Below the pieces are notes generated by a model. That model saw only the letters and a program-made list of their open reading frames with translations. It had not been told where the DNA came from and ran no database searches. The position numbers and the translations under genes are program-made. Positions 1 to 8,768 of a stretch of DNA of 16,510 nt are shown here, in pieces. Numbering within the stretch: position 1 is the stretch's first letter; every line of letters begins with the position of its first letter. The DNA is from Desulfobulbaceae bacterium. GTDB lineage: Bacteria > Desulfobacterota > Desulfobulbia > Desulfobulbales > SURF-16. The stretch covers positions 1 to 16,510 of the forward strand of contig JALNXE010000097.1 in NCBI GenBank assembly GCA_023230525.1. The letters are read 5' to 3'.

Positions 1-2570
1 CCTTTGCCCGGTTCTCCTTCGATCCAGACATTGCCGCCGTGACGGTTGATAATGCGCTTCACCGTGGCCAGCCCGATGCCGGTGCCGGGGAATTCGCTGA
101 CAGTGTGCAGCCGCTGAAACGGCTTGAACAGTTTGCCGGCATAGGCCATGTCAAAGCCTGCGCCGTTATCCTTGACAAAATAGACCCTTTCGCCGTTTTG
201 TTGTTCGGCAACGCGGAACTCGATGACCGCGGCCGGCTGTTTCGCTGTAAACTTGAAGGAGTTTCTGAGCAGATTATCAAGCACCACATTAAGCAGATAC
301 TCATCCCCTCCCACAACCATATCGGCGTCGATACGCCACTCCACCTGCCGTTCCGGCTGGCTGCTTTTCCCAAGAGAATCGGCGATCCGCCGGGCCAGGC
401 TGCTCAGGTTCACTTTCTCGTGGCGCATCTCGGCCCGCGACACCCTGGACAGATTCAACAGGTCGTCGATGAGCCTGCCCATGCGCTGCGTACCGGCTAC
501 GATGCGGGCCAAGGCGTCCAGCCCCTCTTCATCCAGCTTATCGGCATAATCTTCCTGCAGGGCCTGGCTGAATCCGGAGATGCTCCGCAGAGGTGCGCGC
601 AGGTCGTGGGAAACGGAGTAACTGAAGGCCTCAAGCTCCCGGTTGGCTGCGGCCAGCTGGGATATGCTGATTTTCAGATTTTCGTTCAGCTTCCTGATTT
701 TCGCCTCATCCCGCTTGCGCTCGGTGATATCCCGGGCGACATGCACCGTGCCCAGCAATTCCCCGCTTTCATCAAGCAGAGGGGTGGTGGTCACCAGGAA
801 ATCCCCGCCGAGTCTCTCCTCATGCACCTCAGCCGAATGTGCCTTGCCGTCCGCCAGGGACTTGCTGTGGGGACAGAAGGCGGGGGGGCCGGCGGCGCCG
901 TGCACACACTGGTAACAGTTCAGGTCAGCACATTGATCGGGCGTTGCTCCCAGCCGCTCGGCCATGGCCCGGTTCACCCTGATAATCCGGTGATCCTTAT
1001 CCAGGATGGCGATCAGGTCAGGGACGCTGTCAAAGGTCCTTTCCCACTCCTGCTTGGCCCGCAGCAACTTCCCTTCGGCCAGTTTACGGGCTATGGCAAT
1101 AGCCACCTGCCCGGTGATGGCGTTCATCAGATCCAGTTCATCCAGGTCGAAAGCGGGCCGGTCATAGGTGCCAAAGGAGAGGGTGCCCAGGGTGCGGCCC
1201 TGGTAGATGAGCGGATGGCAGGCATAGGCCTGGATGCCCAGGGCACGGACCAGATGAACCCTCTTATCCGTTGAGTTGGCGACATCCTCAATCACGATCC
1301 TGCGGCCCTCCCGGGCAACGCTGCCGCACACCGACAAGCCGAAATCGAGCCACTCCAACTCCGCCACCCGCTCCTCTCCTATACCGGCACAGGCATTGAG
1401 ACGCATGCCCTGGCCGGATTCATCGATCAGATAGTTCAGAAAGACATGGCAGCCAAGATACTGCATCACCTTTTCACATGTCGTCCGGACAATCTTTTCC
1501 GGCGTTTCGCTGGTCAGCAGCAGCCTGGCCGATTCCGCCAGCAGGGCGAGTTTTTCATTGCTCTTCTGCAGCGCATCCTCGATGAGCTCGCGTTCATTGA
1601 TCTCATCCTGCAGCTGCTCATTGGCCTCCTCCAGCTGGCTGGTGCGCTGCCGCACCAGATCCTCAAGGTGATGGCGATGCTCGACCAGCTCCGCTTGGGC
1701 CAGCTTGTGTTCCGTGACGTCGATCCCCATCTCCAGGATCAGGGGAGAGCCGTCCGTGTCGGTAAAGGGATAGTCAAAGATGGCATAATTGCGGTTGTCA
1801 GGACCAATCCATTCCCACTCGCCGGGCCTTTTGGTCCGCAGCACTTTGAAGGTTTCGCAGATCTCGCAGGGTTCCGTGCGGCCAAACAGGTATTCATAAC
1901 AGCGCCTGCCTTGGGATTCGCCGAAGCGTTCACGGAAAAAGCGATTGGCAAAGGGCACATGATACTCAGGGGTCAACAGTATCACATAAACCGGCAGCAC
2001 ATCCAGCACATCCAGGAACCGCCGCCGCTCGGCGCCCTGCACCTCCATGGTTTTGTTGAGTTCGGCGGTCCGCTGCCGGACATGGATTTCCAGTTCGTCA
2101 TGGGCCCGGCGCAACTGCTCCTCGGCCAGTTTCCGTGCGGTGATGTCATAGGCGTAGATGCGGGCCGAGGCAAACTGCGGCACCAGTTGGACCGTGGCCG
2201 CGAAAACCTTTCCCGGCAGGACAATCTCACGGTAGAGGGTCGCTTCCTCCCCGTACTCCAGTTCACTCAGGATAAGGCCCAGGTCAGCGGGCAGAAAGGC
2301 GCTGACATTTCCCCGGTCCAGGCCGGCATCACCCAGAATGTCCTGCACCGCGGCATTATAAAAAATGACCTCGCCGGAGGAGGCCACCTCGAGTACGGGA
2401 TTCGGATTGAGCCGCGGAAATGAGGAAAAGCGTCTTGCCTGCTCTTCCTGCTCCCTGACCCTGGACACGAGGGCGGCATTGTCTTCAGCCAGCCCCCGTT
2501 TGGCGGATTTCAGCTCCTCGATGAGGCTTCGCAACTGCGCAATCTGTTCTCTGCTGTCTGTGTCTTCCAT
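1..2570 (-). CDS. Multi-sensor PAS-PAS-GAF-PAS histidine kinase (3' end outside window)
   Basis: Reading the minus strand from ATG 2570 gives an uninterrupted frame of 856 codons that leaves the window, so the stop is not seen. Visible parts: N-terminal coiled coil (1-48), PAS (about 50-145), coiled linker, PAS (185-290) with GRRCYEYLFGR and PCEIC cysteines, coiled coil with ERELIEDAL (291-340), GAF (340-495), PAS (505-618) ending HVARDITERK, HisKA with the phosphoacceptor His655 in SVSHDLRAP, then HATPase with N box Asn770, G1 box VKDNGAGFD, F box FKPFQRLH and G2 box GTGIGLATVK. No transmembrane segment is seen, so it is a probable cytoplasmic kinase that phosphorylates a response regulator not present here. 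All catalytic boxes look intact. Start uncertain: the frame stays open upstream to an in-frame ATG at 2663 (31 more residues), and neither ATG has a good Shine-Dalgarno. Confidence 0.93.
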   Translation of the reverse strand, partial: MEDTDSREQIAQLRSLIEELKSAKRGLAEDNAALVSRVREQEEQARRFSSFPRLNPNPVLEVASSGEVIFYNAAVQDILGDAGLDRGNVSAFLPADLGLILSELEYGEEATLYREIVLPGKVFAATVQLVPQFASARIYAYDITARKLAEEQLRRAHDELEIHVRQRTAELNKTMEVQGAERRRFLDVLDVLPVYVILLTPEYHVPFANRFFRERFGESQGRRCYEYLFGRTEPCEICETFKVLRTKRPGEWEWIGPDNRNYAIFDYPFTDTDGSPLILEMGIDVTEHKLAQAELVEHRHHLEDLVRQRTSQLEEANEQLQDEINERELIEDALQKSNEKLALLAESARLLLTSETPEKIVRTTCEKVMQYLGCHVFLNYLIDESGQGMRLNACAGIGEERVAELEWLDFGLSVCGSVAREGRRIVIEDVANSTDKRVHLVRALGIQAYACHPLIYQGRTLGTLSFGTYDRPAFDLDELDLMNAITGQVAIAIARKLAEGKLLRAKQEWERTFDSVPDLIAILDKDHRIIRVNRAMAERLGATPDQCADLNCYQCVHGAAGPPAFCPHSKSLADGKAHSAEVHEERLGGDFLVTTTPLLDESGELLGTVHVARDITERKRDEAKIRKLNENLKISISQLAAANRELEAFSYSVSHDLRAPLRSISGFSQALQEDYADKLDEEGLDALARIVAGTQRMGRLIDDLLNLSRVSRAEMRHEKVNLSSLARRIADSLGKSSQPERQVEWRIDADMVVGGDEYLLNVVLDNLLRNSFKFTAKQPAAVIEFRVAEQQNGERVYFVKDNGAGFDMAYAGKLFKPFQRLHTVSEFPGTGIGLATVKRIINRHGGNVWIEGEPGK

Positions 2571-2661
2571 AATAAAATGCCGGTAAAGTGCGAGGTCTGA
2601 TTTCTTAAAATAACGGCTGATTTCCGTCCTGACCAACCCGGCCGGATACCTGAGCCCAATC

Positions 2662-2680
2662 ATGCCGGCCTGGCCGGCAT
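2662..2680. repeat. Perfect 9-bp-arm palindrome in the kinase leader
   Basis: ATGCCGGCC and GGCCGGCAT flank a single T. It lies about 90 bases upstream of the ATG chosen for the histidine kinase and overlaps the alternative ATG at 2663. It could be an operator, an mRNA hairpin or a dispersed repeat; the sequence alone does not say which. Confidence 0.6.
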
Positions 2681-2800
2681 AACGTTTCTAAATTCAGAGA
2701 TTCCACCCAACAAGAGGTTTCTGGCGGCTACGCTTATCATGCGGACCAAAGCGCGCAGGAAGGGAAGAATGTGACGCGCAGCCCAACCAGATATTCGCTA

Positions 2801-2829
2801 GCTTTATGAGCAAAAGTAACAAATGTAAA
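2801..2829 (-). promoter_or_regulatory. Weak sigma70-like promoter candidate for the histidine kinase
   Basis: On the minus strand TTTACA (2829-2824) and TAAAGC (2806-2801) are 17 bases apart. The -35 is good and the -10 is poor. It is the best match I found in the leader, but it would leave a long untranslated leader. Confidence 0.2.
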
Positions 2830-3001
2830 TGGTCAGGCACCATGGCGCAAGAAATTTCTTTTACCAGGGTAGAACAAGGAAGGGGAGACTTTTCGGCTGG
2901 AACGCCGAACCATCAGAGTCAGGGGAACAGCGGAGGGGAAAATCAGGGTCGGAAATCAACAGCGGCCGGGAGAGGGGGCAGGCGCAACAAGCTGTCCCGA
3001 C

Positions 3002-4099
3002 TCATAATTTGTTTATCTTCTCCTTCAGCCGCCGGGCATTGAGCAGATCTTTTTTCGCCTTGAGGTCATCCGGCCGCAGCCGCAGAACCTCCTCCCACTC
3101 CCTGATGGCCTGGTCAAGGTCTTCGGAGAGATAATAGCTGATGCCCTTGCGGTAATGGGCATCGGCCTCCTGCTGGATGTGCGCGTCAGTGGTGGCGATG
3201 ATCCTCGCCACATCCCGGTAATTTACGTCAATCGTGCGCAGGAGGCGCAGGGCCTCCACATATTTCTGCCGGCCGAGCAACTCCTTGGCCTGCTCGTATT
3301 TCAATGAATTCTTTTTCGCACCGTCCTCCACCACCGGGGTCTCGTTTGAGGCTCCGGCCTCACCCTGGTTGTAGACTTCCTCCCTCTCCTTTTTTTTCTG
3401 CCGCTCCGGGGCAAGCACCTTTGGCCCATCCGGCTGGGCGATGGCTTCGGTGGGCTTGGCGTCCCCGGCCAGCGCCTGATCCAGCGCAACCAGCTTCAGC
3501 TCAGTGCCGGGAATTAAATTTTCACAGCTGTTCACCTTATTGAAGGCGCTGAGCAGAAACGCCTTATCCGGGTCGTGATAGATCCTGCGGGCGATCTCCC
3601 TGCAGGTATCACCTGTCTGGACCTGATAGGTGATGAACACCTTGTCATGCAGCCTGTTCAGCAGATAGTCCAAGGCCTCGGGATGTTCCGGTTCATAGAT
3701 GAGGGTATAGAGAAACTCCCGGCGGGCATCGGCCGGCAACCCTTTCTCATACAAGGCAACCCCCTGCTGAAAATGCTCTGCGGCTTTTGTCCGTGTTTCC
3801 TGTTTCAGCCGCTCAATCCTTGCGGTGATTTCCTTGTCATGGGGATTAAGGGTCTGCAGAATGCCCCAGCGCAGCAGCGCCTGTCGCAAATCTCCCCGGT
3901 GTTCATATTCCAGGGCTTTGCTCCGCAATGAATCCGACAGGGAGACAAACAGCTCCTGTTCCGGGGCCGGCACCTGGGGCTGGGGGGCGCAGGCGCTTAA
4001 AAAACAGACAAGGCCGCAAAAACACAGCATTGCCAAAAAGGAACGCCGCAGGGCGCCCGGAAGGGGGCAACGCAGCATGGCCAGCAGGAATGACGTCAT
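3002..4099 (-). CDS. TPR and LysM domain lipoprotein
   Basis: 365 residues. A hydrophobic signal (about 20-36) ends in the lipobox LSAC with Cys37, so it should be lipid-anchored. TPR-like helices at about 57-90 and 104-140 are followed by a LysM peptidoglycan-binding domain at about 157-205 (YQVQTGDTCREIARRIY ... LIPGTELKLV), a charged low-complexity linker (225-265), then more TPR-like repeats (263-345) with the hallmark DLDQAIREWEEVLRLRP. The start codon shares its A with the TGA of the upstream deacetylase gene (TGATG) and has GAGG 5 bases upstream, so the two are probably translationally coupled. Likely role: envelope scaffold that binds cell wall through LysM and partners through TPRs. 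No enzymatic motif is seen. Confidence 0.85.
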   Translation of the reverse strand: MTSFLLAMLRCPLPGALRRSFLAMLCFCGLVCFLSACAPQPQVPAPEQELFVSLSDSLRSKALEYEHRGDLRQALLRWGILQTLNPHDKEITARIERLKQETRTKAAEHFQQGVALYEKGLPADARREFLYTLIYEPEHPEALDYLLNRLHDKVFITYQVQTGDTCREIARRIYHDPDKAFLLSAFNKVNSCENLIPGTELKLVALDQALAGDAKPTEAIAQPDGPKVLAPERQKKKEREEVYNQGEAGASNETPVVEDGAKKNSLKYEQAKELLGRQKYVEALRLLRTIDVNYRDVARIIATTDAHIQQEADAHYRKGISYYLSEDLDQAIREWEEVLRLRPDDLKAKKDLLNARRLKEKINKL

Positions 4100-5130
4100 C
4101 AGCGCAGCGCCTCATTGCTGTATGTTTCCAGATTTTTCTTAAAGGTCTCCAGGCTGAAATCGCCGTAAATCATCCTGCGGTTCAAGGCATACGGGTCCAT
4201 GAAAAAGGGATTGCTCTCCCTTTTGACGGTAAAGGCTCCCTGGTAGCCGTTTTTCTCCAGAAAGGCCATGACCAGCTTATTGGTCTCCCCATAGGGGTAA
4301 GCCAGATATTTGACCTGTTTGTGGAGCTTGCTCTCCACTATTTCCGTGCACTCGGTGATCTCCTGCTCGATTTCCGTGGCATACTGCTGAAACGACTCGT
4401 GATCCAGCACCCTGTTCAAGTTGCGATGGGTCTTGGTATGGCACTGAACGTCAATGCCGGCCTTGTCCAGTTCGGCGACCATATCCCAACTCAGGGTTTT
4501 GCCGCTGCCGTTGATCAGATCCGTGTAGACAAACAGGGTGGCGGGATAACCGAATTTTTTCAGAATGGGATAGGCAATATCATAAACACCCCGCCAGCCG
4601 TCATCAATGGTAATGACCACCGCCCTGGGGGGAATATCCTTGCGGTATTGCAGAAAATCAAACAGCTCGGCAAGGCTTATGGGGGTATAGCCGTTGTCTT
4701 GGAGAAATTGCATCTGGGCCGCAAAATCGCTTCTTCGCACCACCATCAGCCCCTCTTTTGACTCGGAGAAATTATGGTAGGTGAGTATGGGCACGGTCTG
4801 ATATCCCTTGCTGGAGAGCCGGGCCTTGTCAAACGGCTCCAGGGGGATGATCAATTCCTGTCCCGGACTGATCTCCTTGACATCATTGAACTCGGCAATG
4901 ATCCAGCTTTTATCGGCATTGCCAAGGAATTTGGCGGCAAGAGAGGGCAGCGTGTCGCCGAACTGGACAATGACCGGGATAAAACTCGGTGTTCCTTCAG
5001 CACGGGACAGATGCACGAACCTGGTGGGGCCCTTGGCGCACCCCTGCAGGAGCAGCACCAGCATGAGCATGGCCAGGATACGGAAAAATGACGGCAACCC
5101 GCCGGCTGGAAAGAATTTATTGATCAGCAT
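4099..5130 (-). CDS. LysM-polysaccharide deacetylase (NodB-fold) lipoprotein
   Basis: 343 residues from ATG 5130. The frame extends further only to a TTG at 5211 inside the preceding gene; the ATG gives a clean signal peptide with lipobox LQGC (Cys31) and overlaps the preceding gene by 14 bases. Next is a LysM domain (about 55-97), then a carbohydrate esterase 4 domain: VPILTYHNF, catalytic/metal pair in TIDDGW (Asp176, Asp177), metal His pair in CHTKTH (His231, His235) and YPYGE (about 278-282). The CE4 family removes acyl groups from N-acetylated glycans using a divalent metal; peptidoglycan or an exopolysaccharide is the likely substrate, since LysM would hold the protein at the wall. The main motifs look intact. 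Middle gene of a three-gene operon. Confidence 0.88.
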   Translation of the reverse strand: MLINKFFPAGGLPSFFRILAMLMLVLLLQGCAKGPTRFVHLSRAEGTPSFIPVIVQFGDTLPSLAAKFLGNADKSWIIAEFNDVKEISPGQELIIPLEPFDKARLSSKGYQTVPILTYHNFSESKEGLMVVRRSDFAAQMQFLQDNGYTPISLAELFDFLQYRKDIPPRAVVITIDDGWRGVYDIAYPILKKFGYPATLFVYTDLINGSGKTLSWDMVAELDKAGIDVQCHTKTHRNLNRVLDHESFQQYATEIEQEITECTEIVESKLHKQVKYLAYPYGETNKLVMAFLEKNGYQGAFTVKRESNPFFMDPYALNRRMIYGDFSLETFKKNLETYSNEALR

Positions 5131-6571
5131 TCTTTTCTTTGAGGTTAAGAAAGCGGTACGTTCTGATGGCCTCGGAGGAACCGGCCACCTGCAGCGTCTC
5201 AAGCTGTTCAACCAGCACCTGGTCCTTTACCTGGACGTAAATCCCCTCGGCCAGTATGATTTCGCCCGGCTCCCCCTGTCCGATGAGCCAGTAGGCCTCT
5301 TTGATACTCTCGCCGATGGAGCTGTACTCAACTTTGGAGTTGGAGCCGATATTGCCGGACAGGACAATACCCGCGCTGATGCCCACACACACATTGGCGA
5401 GCAGCTGGCTCTCCATTTCACTGCCGGCGGCCAATGTCCTCTGCAGCTCCACTGCTGCGCGCAGGGCCCGGGCGGTATGCTCCTCCCGGTAGAGGGAAAC
5501 CCCGAAGATACCCACCACCGCGTCACCGATAACCTTGTCCACATAACCGCCGTGTTTGCTGATGATTCTGGTGACGATTTCAATATACTTGTTCAAGGCG
5601 GCGACCACATCTTCCGGTTTTGCCGTGCCGGCATAGGAGCCGAAGCCCTTTACCCCGGCAAAAAGCACCGCAACCTGATGCCTGACCGCATAAGCTTCCC
5701 CTTTTGTTACCGGTGATGCCGGGCCTTCCAGAATCCGGTCAACCGAGGAGATTTTCAGATAGTTCTCGAGCTGCACATGGTTATTACCCCGGGCCAGCAG
5801 TTGTTCCGCCATGGTGTTCAATGCCGAGGCGGCATCCCCCAGCTCATCGTCGGGTATTTCAGCAATTCTGTGCCGCAGATTGCCCTGGCCATATTCCGCT
5901 GCCGCCTCGACAAGGGCGGTGACGCCGGTACGAAACCTCTGGGCATAGAGGTAGGCGAGAACAAAAAGGCCGGCAAGCACCAGCAGCGCCGGGACCAGCA
6001 GCGCCGGCAGCAGAGAGGTCTGCTGGGCGGACACGCTGCTGCGGATGAAATCAAGGGGGATGCCGAGATGGACCACCCCGAGGGTCTTGTCATTATAGAA
6101 AACGGGCCTGGCCAGATCATAAATCTGCCGGCCCTCATTATCCTGGTACTGGAGAACGGCACCCTCTTTATTTTCACTGACAACCGCCGCATTGGCCGGG
6201 GGAGAGTATTGCCTGCCGAGCATCTCCTGCCTTGAGTGGGCCTGGATGACCCCGTTGCGGTCAACGACAAAGGCATAGTCAACCCCGTCAAGACCGACTG
6301 CATCCCGGGCAACGGTATTGAGGCGCAGGGTATCATCAGCAAGCAGGGGAACCTTGGCGCTTGCCGCCAAATACCCGACCACCGCCTCAGTGGATTTCAG
6401 GGTTTGGGCAAAAAGGACCTCCCGCTGCTTTGCCATCATGAAAGAGAGGGGCAGCCCGATTGACAGGGAATAAAGCAGCAGGACAGCAATGCTGACACGA
6501 AGGATAAGAGACTGGCGCCGATGTTTATTCAATTGTTCGTTTTGCACTTTGTCTTCACCGGGAAATTGCAT
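5117..6571 (-). CDS. Membrane sensor with HAMP and degenerate class III cyclase domain
   Basis: 484 residues from ATG 6571, chosen because GGAG lies 7 bases upstream; another ATG at 6592 (7 residues longer, numbering used here) has no ribosome site. Order: TM1 (about 30-52), extracytoplasmic sensor of Cache-like size (55-190) with DYAFVVDRNGVIQAHS and LGVVHLGIPLDFI, TM2 (193-217), HAMP (218-270), cyclase homology domain (300-485). Class III cyclases use two metal Asp residues and an Asn/Arg pair. Here the first metal Asp is Gly313 (LFAGVKGF), the second is kept (Asp357 in DKVIGDA), and the Asn and Arg positions in GESIKEAYWL are Lys431 and Trp435. It is therefore probably a non-catalytic receptor, or works only as a heterodimer. 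First gene of the operon with the LysM-deacetylase and TPR/LysM lipoproteins. Confidence 0.87.
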   Translation of the reverse strand: MQFPGEDKVQNEQLNKHRRQSLILRVSIAVLLLYSLSIGLPLSFMMAKQREVLFAQTLKSTEAVVGYLAASAKVPLLADDTLRLNTVARDAVGLDGVDYAFVVDRNGVIQAHSRQEMLGRQYSPPANAAVVSENKEGAVLQYQDNEGRQIYDLARPVFYNDKTLGVVHLGIPLDFIRSSVSAQQTSLLPALLVPALLVLAGLFVLAYLYAQRFRTGVTALVEAAAEYGQGNLRHRIAEIPDDELGDAASALNTMAEQLLARGNNHVQLENYLKISSVDRILEGPASPVTKGEAYAVRHQVAVLFAGVKGFGSYAGTAKPEDVVAALNKYIEIVTRIISKHGGYVDKVIGDAVVGIFGVSLYREEHTARALRAAVELQRTLAAGSEMESQLLANVCVGISAGIVLSGNIGSNSKVEYSSIGESIKEAYWLIGQGEPGEIILAEGIYVQVKDQVLVEQLETLQVAGSSEAIRTYRFLNLKEKNADQ

Positions 6572-6578
6572 CACCCTG

Positions 6579-6582
6579 CTCC
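6579..6582 (-). promoter_or_regulatory. Ribosome binding site that decides the cyclase-homology start
   Basis: GGAG on the minus strand, 7 bases before ATG 6571. The in-frame ATG at 6592 has no such site. Confidence 0.6.
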
Positions 6583-6690
6583 GGTTGAGCATGGCAAGAA
6601 TATTTGATATTACCTAAAAGAGCACCGCTATCTCAATGTTTTTTTTGCAACTATACCGCGTTCTCATCGCGCTTTACCATAAAATGCCAT

Positions 6691-6719
6691 ATTATCCCGC
6701 GGCAGAGCGGCCATCACAA
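6691..6719 (-). promoter_or_regulatory. Sigma70-like promoter for the cyclase/deacetylase/TPR operon
   Basis: On the minus strand TTGTGA (6719-6714) and GATAAT (6696-6691) are separated by exactly 17 bases. It would give a leader of about 110 bases. A second -10-like TATAGT lies at 6655-6650 without a convincing -35. Confidence 0.42.
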
Positions 6720-6807
6720 ACCGGGGCGGTTCCGGGCCGACACCTCGGACAGACTCTCTGCCGGCTCATCCGGGCTATCCATTTCAGATTGGTGGTTCAA
6801 ATACTCC

Positions 6808-6836
6808 TTGACGGCCAATAGGATGTTCTGCATATT
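6808..6836 (+). promoter_or_regulatory. Sigma70-like promoter for the Ser/Thr kinase operon
   Basis: TTGACG (6808-6813) and CATATT (6831-6836) are 17 bases apart, so transcription would start about 30 bases before ATG 6876. An AT-rich TATAAA at 6848 is an alternative -10 but has no good -35. Confidence 0.42.
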
Positions 6837-6875
6837 ATTTTTATTACTATAAAATTTAGGAGACTCCGGATTTTC

Positions 6876-8768
6876 ATGACAACTTTTCAGAAACAACGGC
6901 TCGGGAAATACATTCTCCTTGATAAGCTTGCCGTGGGTGGCATGGCCGAGCTATACCGGGCCATGATCACCGGAGTTCAGGGATTTGAAAAACTGATCGC
7001 CATTAAAAAAATCCTTCCTCATCTCGCCACCGAAGAGGAGCTGGTCCGATCCTTCATTGACGAGGCCAAGCTCGCCGCCCTGCTCCACCACCAGAACATC
7101 GTCCAGATCTATGATTTCGGCAGTCTGGACGGCACCTATTTCATTGCCATGGAGTATCTCCTGGGCAAGGACTGCCGCCTGATCAACAGCAAAGCCAAGG
7201 AAAAAAATCTTCCCCTGGAGCTGCCCCTGGCGCTGCTGATCGTTTCCCGTATCTGCGCCGGCCTTGATTACGCCCACAAACTTAAAGATTTCCAGGGCAA
7301 ACCGCTGAATCTCATTCACCGGGACATCAGTCCGCAGAACATCCTCGTCACCTATGAAGGAGACGTAAAAATCGTCGATTTCGGCATCGCCAAGGCCGCC
7401 AGCCAGACCACCATGACCCAGATGGGCATGATCAAAGGCAAGGTTGCCTATATGTCCCCGGAACAGGCCGCCGGCAAACCCATCGACCTCCGCTCCGACA
7501 TTTTTTCCTGCGGCATCATTCTCTATGAAATGGCGACCGGCAGACGCATGTTTTCCGGCGATACCATGCATATTCTCGCCAAGGTGCGGGAGGCCCAGTT
7601 CGACAGACCGGAGGAGGTGCGGCCCGATCTCCCGGAAAACCTGCTGGAGATTCTCTACCGCGCCCTGGCCAAGGAACCGGCTAACCGCTACCAGAGCTGC
7701 GGCGACATGCTGACCGATCTGGAGCAATGCCTGCAGCAGTTCAGCGGGCATTCCTCGGCAAATATGCTGACCAAATATATGAAGACTCTTTTTGCCGAAG
7801 AGATTATCTCCGAAGAACAGCACATGCAGGAGATCACCGGAATCGGTCTCATGCAGGAGAAAGCTGAGGAGGCCCAACCGGCTGCTGTCCAGCCCCCGGC
7901 CAAAGAAGAAGAAACAGTTGAGAAAAAAACCTCCCCTGCCACGGATGCCCTGAAAAAATCCGCTGCGGCTGAACCGCCCGCCAAGCCGTCCCTTGGGTCC
8001 GAGTCGCGGAAATCGCTTTTTGCCGGCATCGCCGTGGCAATTGTCCTGGTTATTGCCCTGTCGACCACCTTTTTCGACAACACGAAAGAACCCCCTCCGG
8101 CAGAGCAACAGCAATCCGCCCCGGAGTCTGCCGGCGGGCCGGCAGAACAGCAGAGCCCTCCGGCGGCCGAAGCCCCGGGCACGGAACTCTATCAGCAGGC
8201 CATGGACGCGCTGGTTGCCAAACGTTACGGCGATGCGGTTAGCTACTTTGAAAAACTTCTGCAGCTCGGCCCGGGCATGCAGGACAAGATCGCGGTTTCC
8301 TATGCGGAGGCGCTGGTGGGCCAGGGGGAAAAGCTGGCCGCGACGGATGTCAAGAAGGCCACGGCGCTGCTGGAGAAATCAACCCATATCAATCCTGACA
8401 GCGAACAGGCCCATTTCCAACTCGGCATGCTCTATCTGAACCAAAAAGATTACCCCAAGGCCATCGCCAGCTTCCAGAATGTCATCCATATCAATCCGAA
8501 ATTTCCGGATACATTCTTTAATCTCGGCTTCATTTATGCCCTGTCAAAGGATTATGCCAGGGCGGAGGAAATGTATAACCGGGTCGTTGAGCTTGCCCCG
8601 GGTTATGTGGACGAGGCCCTTTTCAATCTGGCGCTGGTGCAGAACGCACAGGGTAAAAAGGCCGAGTGTATCGCCAACCTGGAAAAGGCGGTAGCCGCCA
8701 ATCCGAAAAATGCCCCGGCCCGGAATTATCTCAAAAAAATAAAAGAAGAGTCAGGAGCAAATAAGTGA
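6876..8768 (+). CDS. Transmembrane Ser/Thr protein kinase with C-terminal TPR repeats
   Basis: 630 residues. Kinase domain about 11-285: glycine loop LAVGGMAELYRA, ATP-binding Lys44 in AIKK, helix-C Glu63, catalytic loop HRDISPQN (Asp150, Asn155), DFG 168-170 and MSPE 193-196 are all present, so it should be active. A Pro/Ala/Glu-rich linker (330-378) leads to one membrane helix (381-399), a second low-complexity stretch rich in Pro and Gln (405-435), and TPR repeats (436-620) with NPDSEQAHFQLGMLYL and NPKFPDTFFNLGFIYAL. Expected topology: kinase in the cytoplasm, TPRs outside, so it may transmit envelope state to Ser/Thr phosphorylation. GGA lies 5 bases before the ATG and AGGAG 13 bases before. 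It overlaps the next gene by 4 bases (GTGA). The neighbouring FHA protein is a natural candidate reader of its phosphothreonines (inference). Confidence 0.94.
   Translation: MTTFQKQRLGKYILLDKLAVGGMAELYRAMITGVQGFEKLIAIKKILPHLATEEELVRSFIDEAKLAALLHHQNIVQIYDFGSLDGTYFIAMEYLLGKDCRLINSKAKEKNLPLELPLALLIVSRICAGLDYAHKLKDFQGKPLNLIHRDISPQNILVTYEGDVKIVDFGIAKAASQTTMTQMGMIKGKVAYMSPEQAAGKPIDLRSDIFSCGIILYEMATGRRMFSGDTMHILAKVREAQFDRPEEVRPDLPENLLEILYRALAKEPANRYQSCGDMLTDLEQCLQQFSGHSSANMLTKYMKTLFAEEIISEEQHMQEITGIGLMQEKAEEAQPAAVQPPAKEEETVEKKTSPATDALKKSAAAEPPAKPSLGSESRKSLFAGIAVAIVLVIALSTTFFDNTKEPPPAEQQQSAPESAGGPAEQQSPPAAEAPGTELYQQAMDALVAKRYGDAVSYFEKLLQLGPGMQDKIAVSYAEALVGQGEKLAATDVKKATALLEKSTHINPDSEQAHFQLGMLYLNQKDYPKAIASFQNVIHINPKFPDTFFNLGFIYALSKDYARAEEMYNRVVELAPGYVDEALFNLALVQNAQGKKAECIANLEKAVAANPKNAPARNYLKKIKEESGANK

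Larger units (their letters stand above)
2571..3001. other. Intergenic region, no gene supported
   Basis: About 430 bases separate the TPR/LysM lipoprotein from the histidine kinase. Short open frames exist on the plus strand but overlap the real gene beyond 3002 and resemble no protein. It contains the palindrome at 2662-2680, a small hairpin at 2892-2909 (TTCGGC and GCCGAA arms, 6-nt loop, no T-run) and a weak promoter candidate. No clear terminator was found for the gene ending at 3002. Confidence 0.6.
6572..6875. other. Divergent intergenic region between the two envelope operons
   Basis: About 300 bases between oppositely transcribed genes. It holds one promoter candidate in each direction (listed separately). 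A 60-codon minus-strand frame (6896-6714) crosses the kinase start; I do not support it as a gene. Confidence 0.55.

Noticed and set aside
39..2423. Long plus-strand open frames over 39-1274 and 1446-2423
   Set aside because: They are antisense to the histidine kinase, whose minus-strand frame shows all HisKA/HATPase boxes; their translations resemble no protein family.
6714..6896. 60-codon minus-strand frame in the divergent intergenic region (inner ATG 6833)
   Set aside because: The peptide is plausible in composition but has no ribosome site, overlaps the kinase start and promoter, and resembles nothing I know.
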